64,000 bases of DNA from Bradyrhizobium sp. WBOS07 (GCF_024585165.1 NZ_CP029008.1:3844001-3908000); one strand, 5' to 3'. Counted from the stretch's first letter, positions 18,442-27,241 are shown. The notes: a model not told the origin generated them from the letters alone. Translations and numbers: made by a program.

Positions 18442-19526
18442 AGATTGCGGTTCTGGGTGGGGGAAACGGCTCTTTCGCGGCCACGGGCGATTTTACGCTA
18501 TCAGGACACGAGGTGCGGCTTTGGCGCCGCGATGCCGACCAGGTCGCGGCGCATCGCGCCGCCGGCTCGCGCATCCTGGTGAAGGACCATAACGGCCGCC
18601 ACGACGTGACGCTCGCGTTGGTCACGACCGACATCGCCGAGGCCGTCGGCGGAACGGAGCTGATCCTGTGCCCCGCCCCTGCCTTCGCGCAAGCAGATAT
18701 CGCCCGCCTGCTTGCCCCGCATCTGCGCGATGGCCAGGTCGTCTTCTTGCCGCCGGCGACATTTGGCTCGATGATCTTCGCCCAAGCCGCGCGGGACGCC
18801 GGCAACCGCGCCAAGGCGAGCTTTGCCGAAACCGGGACGCTGCCGTGGCTGACGCGCAAGCACGGACCATTCGAAGTCGCCATCACCATCCGCGCCAAAC
18901 GGCTTCCGGTCGGCGTATTTCCGCTCGACCAGGCGCCGCACGCCCTCGCCGTGATCGGACGGGCTTTCCCCGAAGCGATCGAACCGTGCGGAGACGCATT
19001 GTCCGGCGCGCTGATGAATGCCGGCCCGATCATCCATCCGCCGCTGATCGTGATGAACGCCGGCCCGATCGAGCACTTCGAGAGATGGGATATCCACAAG
19101 GAAGGCACGCAGGCCGCGATTCGGCGGGTCACGGATGCGCTCGACGCCGAGCGGATTGCCGTGCGCGAGGCGCTCGGCTATGGCGCGCCACATTTCCCGC
19201 TCGCTCATCATTACGCGAAGGAAGGCGAGATCTGGATGTACGGCCGCGGCTCGCACGACCGCCTGACCGATTCCGGCGATTGGCGCGAACGAATCGTGCT
19301 GACCGAGCATCGTTATATGCGCGAGGACCTGCGGCTCGGGCTGTCGCTGCTGGTCTCCGTCGCCGGCCTGGCTGGCGTGGCCACTCCCTTGGCCAAAGCG
19401 TTCCTGTCGATTGGCGGCGCGGTCTGCGGCGAGGATTTTGCGCAAGGCGGCCGAACGCTCAAGACACTGGGCCTCGACAATCTCGGCAAGGCTGAATTGC
19501 AGACGCTGCTTCGCAATGGATACTGA
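18438..19526 (+). CDS. Opine dehydrogenase-like NAD(P)-dependent oxidoreductase
   Basis: The 362-residue product has an N-terminal Rossmann fold (KIAVLGGGNGSFAATGDF) and the C-terminal octopine/nopaline dehydrogenase domain, including the region HYAKEGEIWMYGRGSHD and the later EHRYMREDLRLGL with conserved His and Arg. Members reductively join an amino acid to a 2-oxo acid, or run the reverse oxidation. The start is a TTG whose last bases form the stop of the ligase gene. Being inside a catabolic operon next to a 3-hydroxyacyl-CoA dehydrogenase suggests oxidative use on an N-substituted or branched hydroxy intermediate (inference). Confidence 0.8.
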   Translation: MKIAVLGGGNGSFAATGDFTLSGHEVRLWRRDADQVAAHRAAGSRILVKDHNGRHDVTLALVTTDIAEAVGGTELILCPAPAFAQADIARLLAPHLRDGQVVFLPPATFGSMIFAQAARDAGNRAKASFAETGTLPWLTRKHGPFEVAITIRAKRLPVGVFPLDQAPHALAVIGRAFPEAIEPCGDALSGALMNAGPIIHPPLIVMNAGPIEHFERWDIHKEGTQAAIRRVTDALDAERIAVREALGYGAPHFPLAHHYAKEGEIWMYGRGSHDRLTDSGDWRERIVLTEHRYMREDLRLGLSLLVSVAGLAGVATPLAKAFLSIGGAVCGEDFAQGGRTLKTLGLDNLGKAELQTLLRNGY

Positions 19527-19529
19527 ACG

Positions 19530-20522
19530 ATGACGCGTCGCGCCAACATCGCCTGTCTCGGCGCTGGCCGCATGGGACGCGGCATTGCCGTCGCGTTCGC
19601 CTATGCAGGGCACAAGGTCACGATGATCGATGTCAAGGCGCGTTCCGCGGAGGAGTTCGCCAAGCTGGAGGGGGACGCGCTGGGTGAAATCGGCAAGACC
19701 TTTGCCAGCCTGTCGAAGCTGGGACTGCTGACCGAAGGGCATGTTGACCCGCTGATCGCGCGGGTCTCGGTGGTGCCCGCTGGCCAGAGCGGCGCAGCAC
19801 TATCCGAAGCCGGCATGGTCTTCGAGGGCGTCCCGGAGGTCGTCGAGCTCAAGCGGGAGGTGCTCGGGGCGGCTTCAAGGCAGGTTCAACCTGACACGAT
19901 CATTGCATCGACCACATCGACGATTCTTGTCGACGATCTCTCAGGCGCGATCGTAAATCCCCGCCGCTTTCTCAACGTGCACTGGCTCAATCCAGCCTAC
20001 CTCATTCCGCTTGTCGAGGTTTCGCCTGGGAAGGCCACCGACCCCACCATCATCGACGAGGTCAAGAACCTGCTGGAAGGCATCGGCAAGGTGCCGGTGA
20101 TCTGCGCGGCGACGCCCGGCTTCATCGTGCCGCGCATCCAGGCGCTGGCAATGAACGAGGCCGCGCGCATGGTCGAGGAAGGCGTCGCCAGCGCGGAAGA
20201 GATCGACAAGGCGATTCGCTACGGCTTCGGCTTCCGCTATGCCGTGCTCGGCCTGCTCGAATTCATCGATTGGGGCGGCGGCGACATCCTCTACTACGCG
20301 AGCCGCTATCTCGAGGGCGCGCTCGGCAGCGACCGCTATCGGGCACCGGACGTCATTTCCCGCAACATGCATAAGGGCCGCATCGGCCTGCGCACAGGCG
20401 CCGGCTTCCTCGATTATTCAGGGATGGACGTCGATGCCTATCGCGCGAAGCGCCTGCAGGCCATGGTGGATTTGCTCCGCCACTTCGATCTGGCACGTCC
20501 GCCGGTGCTCGATCCCGACTAG
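19530..20522 (+). CDS. 3-hydroxyacyl-CoA dehydrogenase (NAD-dependent)
   Basis: The 330-residue protein has the N-terminal GAGRMGRGIAVAFAYAG fold, the catalytic His region (FLNVHWLNPAYLIPLVEV) and a C-terminal 3HCDH domain (PGFIVPRIQALAMNEAARMVEEG). This is the family of 3-hydroxybutyryl-CoA dehydrogenase and L-gulonate 3-dehydrogenase; the single-domain size fits. It is last in the operon begun by the hydrolase gene. Its TAG stop lies within a CTAG that is repeated at the far end of a small insertion element, so its original downstream neighbour ended on the same tetranucleotide. Confidence 0.86.
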   Translation: MTRRANIACLGAGRMGRGIAVAFAYAGHKVTMIDVKARSAEEFAKLEGDALGEIGKTFASLSKLGLLTEGHVDPLIARVSVVPAGQSGAALSEAGMVFEGVPEVVELKREVLGAASRQVQPDTIIASTTSTILVDDLSGAIVNPRRFLNVHWLNPAYLIPLVEVSPGKATDPTIIDEVKNLLEGIGKVPVICAATPGFIVPRIQALAMNEAARMVEEGVASAEEIDKAIRYGFGFRYAVLGLLEFIDWGGGDILYYASRYLEGALGSDRYRAPDVISRNMHKGRIGLRTGAGFLDYSGMDVDAYRAKRLQAMVDLLRHFDLARPPVLDPD

Positions 20523-20768
20523 GTGTTTAGTCCCGGAGTGTGGGGGAATCAGTCAATCTGATCCCGTATTCCGGGAGGGATTATGGGACAGGTACTCCAC
20601 GGCAGCGCCACGACAACGCATGCCATCCGAACTGCGATACAGCGACTTCGCCAAGCGGCTCAAAAGCCTTCGCGGCCTCACACCATTCGAGGCCATCTGT
20701 AAAGCATGGGGTGGCGAGCCAAGCCGCTTCAGTCGCGATCCGATCCACTTGACCTCGGGACTGAACAC
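20523..20768. mobile_element. IS481-type mini-element (internally deleted)
   Basis: A 246-bp segment bounded by imperfect inverted ends, GTGTTTAGTCCCGGAG on the left and the complement of GTGTTCAGTCCCGAG on the right, and flanked on both sides by CTAG. It encodes only the last part of an IS481-family transposase. IS481 of Bordetella is known to prefer NCTAGN targets, in keeping with the flanks. It looks like a deletion derivative that needs a transposase in trans to move. It lies between two convergent genes and destroys neither. Confidence 0.75.
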
Positions 20769-20772
20769 CTAG
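20620..20772 (+). pseudogene. IS481-family transposase C-terminal remnant
   Basis: About 50 codons whose product (RYSDFAKRLKSLRGLTPFEA, ending DPIHLTSGLNT) matches the end of IS481-family transposases, where LKSLRGLTP and DP-H-GLN are characteristic. The DDE catalytic core is absent. The remnant ends at a TAG formed by the flanking CTAG. Not functional. Confidence 0.75.
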
Positions 20773-21815
20773 CCGAAGACGTCCTGAAGCACGCCTTCCC
20801 GGACCACCGCGACGCCATCGAGCTCGATCGTCGTTCCCATCATCGGCAGGTCGAAATGACCCGCCGTGTAGCGGCCGGCGAATTCGTTCGCGCCGGTCGA
20901 GAACAGGAAATTGCCGGAGACGGCCCGGATCTCCGTGCCGTTGGTGTCGCGCTGGTCGTACATCGAGAGCGCCTCATAACGCGCACCGGGGTTCATGCCG
21001 AAGCCGACATGCGAGACCGCATAGGCCTCGCGATCGCCCCAGGCTGCGAGATAGGCACGCATCATCGCGGCATCGGTGCCCTCGCCCTCTAGTTCGACGA
21101 CATAGTCGTCCTTCAGAGTCATCTTCACGGCCGACGTCAGGTAACGCTTGAACGTGAGATTGATATCGCCTGGCGCCATCACCAGCGTGCCGTTGATCGT
21201 CCCGCTCTTGGGAAAGCTGACGACGATGCCCCCGGGCCAATGCGCCAGCGTGCCGGGCTTGTCGGTCCAGCCCCACACACCCACAGTGGATGCGCCGACC
21301 ATATCGACGTCGAGCGCTGTGCCGGCCTTCGAGGTCACGCGCATCCGCTTGGTCCCCCGCAGCATCTTCGCCGCCGCGCGAACGCGCTTCTCGAGCGCGG
21401 AATCCGGCACCATCCGCTCCAGCGCTTCGGGATGCTCGTTGGAGATCACCAGGATCCGTGCTCCGGCCTTGAGGATCTCGGGCGTCTCCACCGCATGCAT
21501 CAGGCCTTCGACGGTGCAATCGACTACGAAGCCCGCCTGCTGCAGCGCGGTGATGACCGGACCAAGCTTCTGGATCGCCTCGCTCGCGCCGGTGGAGCGA
21601 ACCGGAACGATGTTCCGGTTGCGCGGCGTCGGCATCACCACGTGAAACGGCCGCGCGCCCATGCGCAGCAGCGCGAGCTCCGCCAGATGAACGTTCAACG
21701 CCCGCGACTGCGTCTCCGACAGGATCGCCGCAGTATCGCCGGCCTTGACGGCGCATCGCTCGAAAATCTCGCAAAATGCGTCGATCCATTTTGCCTCGAT
21801 GCGGTCAGCCAGCAT
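20769..21815 (-). CDS. NicX-like (2,5-dihydroxypyridine 5,6-dioxygenase family) non-heme iron dioxygenase
   Basis: The 348-residue protein aligns through its C-terminal half with NicX of nicotinate degradation. The iron ligands are in place: His269 (AVSHVGFGMNP), His320 and Asp322 (GHFDLPMMG). The conserved blocks GDINLTFKRYL and GNFLFSTGANE are also present. NicX cleaves 2,5-dihydroxypyridine; here no other nic gene is nearby, so a different ring such as an amino- or hydroxy-substituted aromatic is possible. Distant relation to M29 aminopeptidases leads to frequent mislabelling. It is last in the ABC importer operon, 35 bases after the permease gene. Its stop codon lies in the CTAG flanking the mini-element. 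Confidence 0.83.
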   Translation of the reverse strand: MLADRIEAKWIDAFCEIFERCAVKAGDTAAILSETQSRALNVHLAELALLRMGARPFHVVMPTPRNRNIVPVRSTGASEAIQKLGPVITALQQAGFVVDCTVEGLMHAVETPEILKAGARILVISNEHPEALERMVPDSALEKRVRAAAKMLRGTKRMRVTSKAGTALDVDMVGASTVGVWGWTDKPGTLAHWPGGIVVSFPKSGTINGTLVMAPGDINLTFKRYLTSAVKMTLKDDYVVELEGEGTDAAMMRAYLAAWGDREAYAVSHVGFGMNPGARYEALSMYDQRDTNGTEIRAVSGNFLFSTGANEFAGRYTAGHFDLPMMGTTIELDGVAVVREGVLQDVFG

Positions 21816-21850
21816 GGGTCACTCCCGGTCTTGTTTATTCTTCCTTCAGA

Positions 21851-22615
21851 TCACGCTTCTGGAAAGCCGCGCAAGAGGTACGACCGCAGGGCTCCCAACA
21901 AGGCGTTCAGGATCAGCCCCAACAGCGAGATCGTGATCAGTGGCACGAACATGTCGACAGCCTGGAAGGTTCGCGCCGCGGTCACGAGCGCGTGCCCCAA
22001 TCCGTCCGTCGACGTGATCATCTCGGCCAGAAACACCACGATGCAGGAAATGACAAGTCCGATCCGGCATCCGGTCAGGATCGACGGCATCGCCGCCGGC
22101 AGCACCACCCTGAACAGAATCTGGATGCGCGGCGTTCCCGCCGCCATGGCCGACCAGATCAGCTTCTGCTCGACGGTTGACGCACCATAATAGGTCGAGA
22201 GCAGAATGGGAAAGAGCGCATCCGCGGCCACCAAGGTGACCTTCGATCCGTGGCCAAACCCGAGCAAGAGCAAGAGCGCCGGATAGAGCGCAACCTTGGG
22301 CAGCGGGGCTAGGACGCGGACAATGGGCCGAACCACGGCGTTGATCGCTGGACTTGCCGCAGCGGCAATGCCGATGCTGACACCGAGCACGACCGCAATG
22401 GCGAACCCGGCAAACAGCCGGATCAGGGTCGCCGCGATTTCCTGCTGGAAGGTCCACGTCGCGAGCTGCTGGAGCAGCCGGCCGAAGACGAAGCCCGGGG
22501 GCGGCAGCAAGACCGCGGGCGCAAAGCCGAATGACACCAGCCCCTGCCACAGGGCGATGATCAGCGCGATCGGGGCAATGCCAAGAAGGACGTTTGCGGA
22601 AAGAAGGCGCGGCAT
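21851..22615 (-). CDS. ABC transporter permease (SsuC/TauC type), second copy
   Basis: A 254-residue inner membrane protein with about six hydrophobic segments and the EAA loop region (WSAMAAGTPRIQILFRVVLPAAMPSILTG). It belongs to the nitrate/taurine/sulfonate importer permease family. The start ATG overlaps the stop of the first permease gene (TGATG), so the two are translationally coupled. With the other permease it probably forms a heterodimeric channel for the importer. A longer open frame upstream overlaps the first permease and is rejected. Confidence 0.86.
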   Translation of the reverse strand: MPRLLSANVLLGIAPIALIIALWQGLVSFGFAPAVLLPPPGFVFGRLLQQLATWTFQQEIAATLIRLFAGFAIAVVLGVSIGIAAAASPAINAVVRPIVRVLAPLPKVALYPALLLLLGFGHGSKVTLVAADALFPILLSTYYGASTVEQKLIWSAMAAGTPRIQILFRVVLPAAMPSILTGCRIGLVISCIVVFLAEMITSTDGLGHALVTAARTFQAVDMFVPLITISLLGLILNALLGALRSYLLRGFPEA

Positions 22616-23400
22616 CAGGAGAAACTCAGCGGCATGTCGAACTGAGGCTCGGACCAACGCACGAGCCTGGCACGAACCCTTTCGAAAATGGCATCGAGGC
22701 AGATTCCCATGGCGCCCACGATGATGATCATCGCAAAGACGGTGTCGTACTGGCCCATGTCGAGCGCATTGAACAGGATGTTGCCGGCCCCTGACTGCCG
22801 GGCGATCATCTCGCTGGTAATCATCGTGATCAGCGCAAGCACCAGACCGGTGCGGCAGCCGGTCAGGATTTCCGGCAGCGCCGCGGGCAGTACGATCCGC
22901 ACCAGGCGCTGAACGGGTGAAAGTCCCATCGCGGCGCCCGACCACAGCATCTTCTCTTCGACAGCCTTGGCGCCCTCGAAGCTGTGATAGATCACGGGAA
23001 GGCTGACACCGAGGAATATCACCAATGTCTTCGTGATGTCGCCAACGCCCAGCCACAGCATGATGATCGGCATCAAGGCGGCCTTCGGCACCGGATAAAT
23101 CACCATCAGGAGCGGATTGAAAAAGGCCGCAACGCTCCGGCTGCGTCCCATCAACAGGCCCAGCGGAATCGAGATCAGCACCGCCACGCAGAACCCGAGA
23201 GCCATGCGGCGAAGCGAAGCCAGGATGTTGAGGAGGGATTCCTTGTCGCCGAGAATGTCCGGAATCGCCCGGATCGCCTCGACCGCGGTCGGGAAGCTGT
23301 CGTTCTTGAGCACGATCGACGCAACCTGCCACACCGCGAGCAACCCGATACAAACCAGCACCGGAGCGGCTCGTCTGATCAGGGCTGCCGGCAACATCAT
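22615..23400 (-). CDS. ABC transporter permease (SsuC/TauC type), first copy
   Basis: A 261-residue membrane protein with an N-terminal anchor (LIRRAAPVLVCIGLLAVWQVA) and an EAA loop (WSGAAMGLSPVQRLVRIVLPAALPEIL). It is clearly paralogous to the next gene, so the importer seems to have two different membrane subunits rather than a homodimer. The start overlaps the ATPase stop by ATGA. Substrate is set by the binding protein at the head of the operon. Confidence 0.87.
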   Translation of the reverse strand: MMLPAALIRRAAPVLVCIGLLAVWQVASIVLKNDSFPTAVEAIRAIPDILGDKESLLNILASLRRMALGFCVAVLISIPLGLLMGRSRSVAAFFNPLLMVIYPVPKAALMPIIMLWLGVGDITKTLVIFLGVSLPVIYHSFEGAKAVEEKMLWSGAAMGLSPVQRLVRIVLPAALPEILTGCRTGLVLALITMITSEMIARQSGAGNILFNALDMGQYDTVFAMIIIVGAMGICLDAIFERVRARLVRWSEPQFDMPLSFS

Positions 23401-24242
23401 ACCGCAGTCCCGGCTTCGTCGCTTTCATCGAACATGCGCTCGATATCGACGACGTACTTCTGATAGCGCGGGTCGAGCAATAGCTCGCTGCGACGGCGCG
23501 GCCGCGGTAGATCGATGTCGATGACCTCGCGGATGCGGCCGGGCGATTTCGACATCATGACGACTTTGTCGGAGAGGAAGACGGCCTCGTCAACCGAATG
23601 AGTGACGAACAGCACCGTCTTGCGATCGCGCTCCCAGATGTTGAGAAGGTCGTTCTGCAAGCGGGTCCGCGTATGGGCGTCGAGCGCACCGAACGGTTCG
23701 TCCATCAGGAGAACTTCGGGATGGTAGGCCAGCGTCCGGGCCAGCGCCACGCGTTGCTTCATGCCGCCCGACAACTCCTTGGGATAGAAGTTCTCGTAAC
23801 CCTTGAGGCCGACCATCTCGAGCAAGGCCAAGCTCTGCGCTTCGGCCTCGCTAGCGCGCACACCTTGTTGGCGGGGGCCATACATCACGTTGCCGAGCAC
23901 GGTCTTCCACGGAAACAGCGCAAATTCCTGGAACACCGGCCCGCGGTCTGGACCGGGGCCCGTGATCGCCTGTCCCTTCATCTTCGCCGCACCGCTGGTC
24001 GGGTTGACGAAACCGCCGACGATATAAAGCAGTGTCGACTTGCCGCAGCCCGACGGACCCAGGATGGAGACGAAGGCTCTCTCCTCGATCGTCAGCGAGA
24101 TGTCCGAGAGCGCCACATGATCCCTGCGCGCGGAGGTCTGAAAGACCTGCGAGACGCGATCAATCTCGATGATTGCCGAAGCCGGTTCTCGTGATGTCAC
24201 CGGTCTCACCCATTCGCTCGATCTCGCAGGCACCACCGTCAT
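23397..24242 (-). CDS. ABC transporter ATP-binding protein (SsuB/TauB type)
   Basis: Cytosolic ATPase of the importer. It shows Walker A GPSGCGKST, the signature LSGGMKQR, Walker B VLLMDEPFGALD and the H-loop VTHSVDEA. The ATG at 24242 gives about 281 residues, typical for the family with a short leader. A further in-frame ATG at 24359, preceded by GGAG, would add 39 non-conserved residues and overlap the dehydratase gene. It is coupled to the first permease by ATGA. Confidence 0.88.
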   Translation of the reverse strand: MTVVPARSSEWVRPVTSREPASAIIEIDRVSQVFQTSARRDHVALSDISLTIEERAFVSILGPSGCGKSTLLYIVGGFVNPTSGAAKMKGQAITGPGPDRGPVFQEFALFPWKTVLGNVMYGPRQQGVRASEAEAQSLALLEMVGLKGYENFYPKELSGGMKQRVALARTLAYHPEVLLMDEPFGALDAHTRTRLQNDLLNIWERDRKTVLFVTHSVDEAVFLSDKVVMMSKSPGRIREVIDIDLPRPRRRSELLLDPRYQKYVVDIERMFDESDEAGTAV

Positions 24243-24324
24243 TCCGTCGCTCGCTTCACCGTAAGGCTCGGACTTAGCAAGAAGCCTGCCAGACAGGCGG
24301 AGGTCTTCGCACCCGTGCGATACG

Positions 24325-26019
24325 TCATTCGAACCACGGCCATTCTGCGGGGCCTTCATGCGTCACGGCTCCGCCCGGCGCCTGCCCGACCAGTCGCGCA
24401 TATTTTGCAAGCGCCCCTGCACGATGGCGCGGCGGACGCTGCTTCCAATCGCGGCGTCGCGCGGCGAGCTCTCCCTCATCGAGCAGGACATCCATCTGCC
24501 GGTTTGCGGCATCGATCCGGATCCTGTCACCATCGCGAACCAGCGCCAGCGGACCGCCGACAAATGCTTCCGGGGCCACGTAACCGATGCACATGCCGCG
24601 GGTGGCGCCGGAGAACCGGCCGTCGGTGATCAGCGCCACCTTTTCGCCCATGCCCTGCCCGTAGATCAGCGCAGTGACGCCGAGCATCTCACGCATGCCG
24701 GGGCCGCCGACCGGCCCCTCATTGCGGATCACGAGAACCTCGCCCGCCGCGTAGGTGCGATCCCGAACCGCCTTGACGCAGGCTTCTTCATCCTCGAACA
24801 CCCGCGCGACGCCTTCGAAAAGCTGGCTCTTCAGGCCGGCAACCTTGATCACGGCGCCATCGGGGCAGAGATTTCCCTTCAGCACCGCCACGCCGCCGTC
24901 AGGCATGATCGGCACACGAGACGGGTAAACCACCTCTCCGTCCGGCGCGTTGGCCGCGCCGTATTCTTCAGCAAGCGTGCGGCCGGTGATGGTGATACAG
25001 CTGCCATCGATGTGACCGCTCTGGATCAGCTCGCGGATCACGACCGCGGCGCCGCCGATGTCGTAGACATCCTTTGCCGTGTATTTCCCGCCCGGCCGCA
25101 GGTTTCCAATCAGCGGCGTCCTGGCAAAGACCTCGCCCACATCATCGATCGTGAATGCAATGCCGGCCTCGTTCGCGATCGCCGGCAGATGCAGCGCGGC
25201 GTTGGTCGAGCCTCCCGTCGCCGCAACGATCGCCGCACCGTTCTCCAGGGATTTCCGCGTCACGATGTCGCGCGGCAACGGTCCGCCACGGGCCAGCATC
25301 TGCATGATCAGGCGTCCCGCCCGCCGCGAGATCTGCGCGCGTTCGGCATAGATGCCGGGCACCATCGAGACGTTGGGAATGGTCAGCCCCATCGCCTCCG
25401 AGACCATGCCCATGGTGTTCGCGGTGAACTGGCCGGCGCATGCGCCGATCGTCGGCAGGCAGGCACGCTCGATCCGCTCGAGCGTGGTGCCGTCGATCTC
25501 TCCGGTCATGAAGCTGCCGACAGCCTCATAGGAATCGAGCACGGTCAGCGTACGCCCATCGACGCGGCCCGGCAGCGAGCTGCCGCCATAGATGAAGATG
25601 GACGGCACGTTGCAGCGAACCATGCCCATCATCACGCCCGGAAGCGTCTTGTCGCATCCGCCGTATCCGATGAGCGCGTCGTAGGCCAGACCATGGACGA
25701 CAGCTTCGATGGAGTCGGCGATCAGCTCACGCGAAAACAGCGAGAACTTCATGCCCTCGTGGTTCATGCTGATGCCGTCGGACACCGACACGGTCGAGAA
25801 TTCGCGCGGCGTGCCGCCGGCTTCCTCGATGCCGGTCTTGGCCGCAGCCACCTGGAAGTCGTGGGTCATGTTGCAGGGCGTCTGCTCGCCCTTCATGCTG
25901 ACGACGCCCACCATCGGCTTCGCAATCGCGGCGTCGTCGAGCCCCATCGCGCGCATGAACGCCCGATGCGGGGCCCGATCGAGACCGTCTGTCGTCACTC
26001 GTGATCGCAGCTTCTTCAT
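24325..26019 (-). CDS. IlvD/Edd family dehydratase
   Basis: Dihydroxy-acid dehydratase family, which removes water from 2,3-dihydroxy acids or sugar acids using an Fe-S cluster. The 564-residue product keeps the cluster cysteines Cys49 (QTPCN), Cys122 (GGCDKTLPG) and Cys194 (GACAGQ), and the GDGRFSG-like motif (ITDGRFSGATRG). It is placed between the binding-protein gene and the ATPase gene of an importer, rather than with ilv biosynthesis genes. A catabolic dehydratase acting on the imported compound or its product is therefore more likely than valine/isoleucine synthesis. I would not name it ilvD without phylogeny. Confidence 0.85.
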   Translation of the reverse strand: MKKLRSRVTTDGLDRAPHRAFMRAMGLDDAAIAKPMVGVVSMKGEQTPCNMTHDFQVAAAKTGIEEAGGTPREFSTVSVSDGISMNHEGMKFSLFSRELIADSIEAVVHGLAYDALIGYGGCDKTLPGVMMGMVRCNVPSIFIYGGSSLPGRVDGRTLTVLDSYEAVGSFMTGEIDGTTLERIERACLPTIGACAGQFTANTMGMVSEAMGLTIPNVSMVPGIYAERAQISRRAGRLIMQMLARGGPLPRDIVTRKSLENGAAIVAATGGSTNAALHLPAIANEAGIAFTIDDVGEVFARTPLIGNLRPGGKYTAKDVYDIGGAAVVIRELIQSGHIDGSCITITGRTLAEEYGAANAPDGEVVYPSRVPIMPDGGVAVLKGNLCPDGAVIKVAGLKSQLFEGVARVFEDEEACVKAVRDRTYAAGEVLVIRNEGPVGGPGMREMLGVTALIYGQGMGEKVALITDGRFSGATRGMCIGYVAPEAFVGGPLALVRDGDRIRIDAANRQMDVLLDEGELAARRRDWKQRPPRHRAGALAKYARLVGQAPGGAVTHEGPAEWPWFE

Positions 26020-26091
26020 ACGTGCATCTTCATTGTGCGGCGTCCCGGATCCGAGACGCCGCTGGATCCCTGTCCCGGATCGCTGGCCCGC

Positions 26092-27075
26092 CTATTCCAG
26101 CGGAGCGACGATGGTCGGATGCTTGAACTGCGTGACATCCAGCTTCGGCAGCATTCCGGTCTCGGCGTAGATATCCAGCATCTTCTGGATCGCGGGGAAG
26201 TTCGGTGCCGCGCCTGGATCACGGCCGAAATCGTTGTCCTTGAGCAGGTAGGTCTCGAGCACCGGAATGGGCGCCTTCAGCACTTCATTGACGACCTTGA
26301 GAGTCTCCTCGCGGTTCGCCAGCGCCTTCTTCATGCCCGAGGTGATGTCGCGAACATAGGCCTTAACCAGTTCGGGGTTCTTGTCGACGAAATCGGCGCG
26401 GCAGGCTTCCAGGATATGCACGATGTTCGGCATGGCCTGCGAGAGCGAGAACAGCTTCCTCGTGCCGCCCTTTGCCTCCGCGCGCGCCGCAAACGGCTGG
26501 TTCATGTTGACTGCATCGACGCGGCCCTGGCGTAGCGCATCCTCGGAGACCGCGAAACCGACCTCGACCAGCTTGATATCCTTGGCTGGATCGACGCCAT
26601 TCTGCTTCAAGAGCAGATTGAACGGACCTTGGGTCCCGCCGCCGATCACGGAAATGCCAACCGTCTTGCCCTTGAGATCGGCGATGCTCTTGATCGGGGA
26701 GTCATCCTTGACGGCCCAATAGACGGAGAACCCGCCGGGCTTCTCGAACACGTGCTGCGCCACGATATAGGCCTTGAGATTGCCGCCGACCACGCCGTTG
26801 GCAAGCGACAGCGGTGCCTGCGTCGCGCAGTCCAGCGCGCCGGCTGCCAAGGCCTGCGTCATCGGCGCGGTGCCCTGGAATTGGGTCCATTCGATGTTGT
26901 AGGCCTTGCCGAGGTTGGGAAATTCAGCCTGGCGGCGCATCATCCAGTACTTGGATTCCTCGGCCGGGATCGTCCAGCCGACGCGGATCGTCTGTTGCGC
27001 CCATGACGGGCTTGCCCCCGCGCTCACGGCAGCTGCCGCCCCCAAAGCCAGGATCCACTTCGAAACGGTTCGCAT
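26092..27075 (-). CDS. ABC transporter substrate-binding protein (SsuA/NMT1-like)
   Basis: Periplasmic binding protein of the importer coded downstream. The ATG at 27075 follows GGAGTGGG and opens a Sec signal peptide (KWILALGAAAAVSAGASP, then SWAQ). The mature part has the ligand regions FQGTAPMTQALAAGALD and KGKTVGISVIGGGTQGP typical of sulfonate, nitrate and aromatic-acid binders. It heads the minus-strand operon SBP, dehydratase, ATPase, two permeases, NicX-like dioxygenase. A palindrome at 27131-27152 lies in its promoter region. An aromatic or N-heterocyclic substrate would fit the dioxygenase (inference). Confidence 0.87.
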   Translation of the reverse strand: MRTVSKWILALGAAAAVSAGASPSWAQQTIRVGWTIPAEESKYWMMRRQAEFPNLGKAYNIEWTQFQGTAPMTQALAAGALDCATQAPLSLANGVVGGNLKAYIVAQHVFEKPGGFSVYWAVKDDSPIKSIADLKGKTVGISVIGGGTQGPFNLLLKQNGVDPAKDIKLVEVGFAVSEDALRQGRVDAVNMNQPFAARAEAKGGTRKLFSLSQAMPNIVHILEACRADFVDKNPELVKAYVRDITSGMKKALANREETLKVVNEVLKAPIPVLETYLLKDNDFGRDPGAAPNFPAIQKMLDIYAETGMLPKLDVTQFKHPTIVAPLE

Positions 27076-27130
27076 CGTGCCCACTCCGCTGCTCCGGCGC
27101 CGACGGGCGCCACCCAACCCGACCGCCTCA

Positions 27131-27152
27131 AATGTTTCATGGTTCAAACATT
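27131..27152. promoter_or_regulatory. Palindromic operator candidate, divergent promoter region
   Basis: A 22-bp dyad AATGTTT-N8-AAACATT with perfect seven-base arms. It sits 56 bases before the binding-protein start and 90 bases before the divergent dehydrogenase start. It differs from the MarR-type set, although it shares a TTCAAA half. A different regulator coded elsewhere is likely. Confidence 0.5.
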
Positions 27153-27241
27153 CAGGCAAGCCATGCGGGCCGGAGGGTTCTGCCGTCCGACGCGAAATGT
27201 ATGATAAGCCGGCGTCGCGCCGCGACAGAATGAGGCAACCT

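Noticed and set aside
21851..23428. Single 525-residue permease
   Set aside because: The long frame covers the first permease gene in another frame; the real second permease begins at 22615 with a TGATG overlap.
24358..26004. 548-codon plus-strand open frame
   Set aside because: Antisense to the IlvD-family gene, which keeps its cluster cysteines; composition is Arg/His rich as in other shadow frames.
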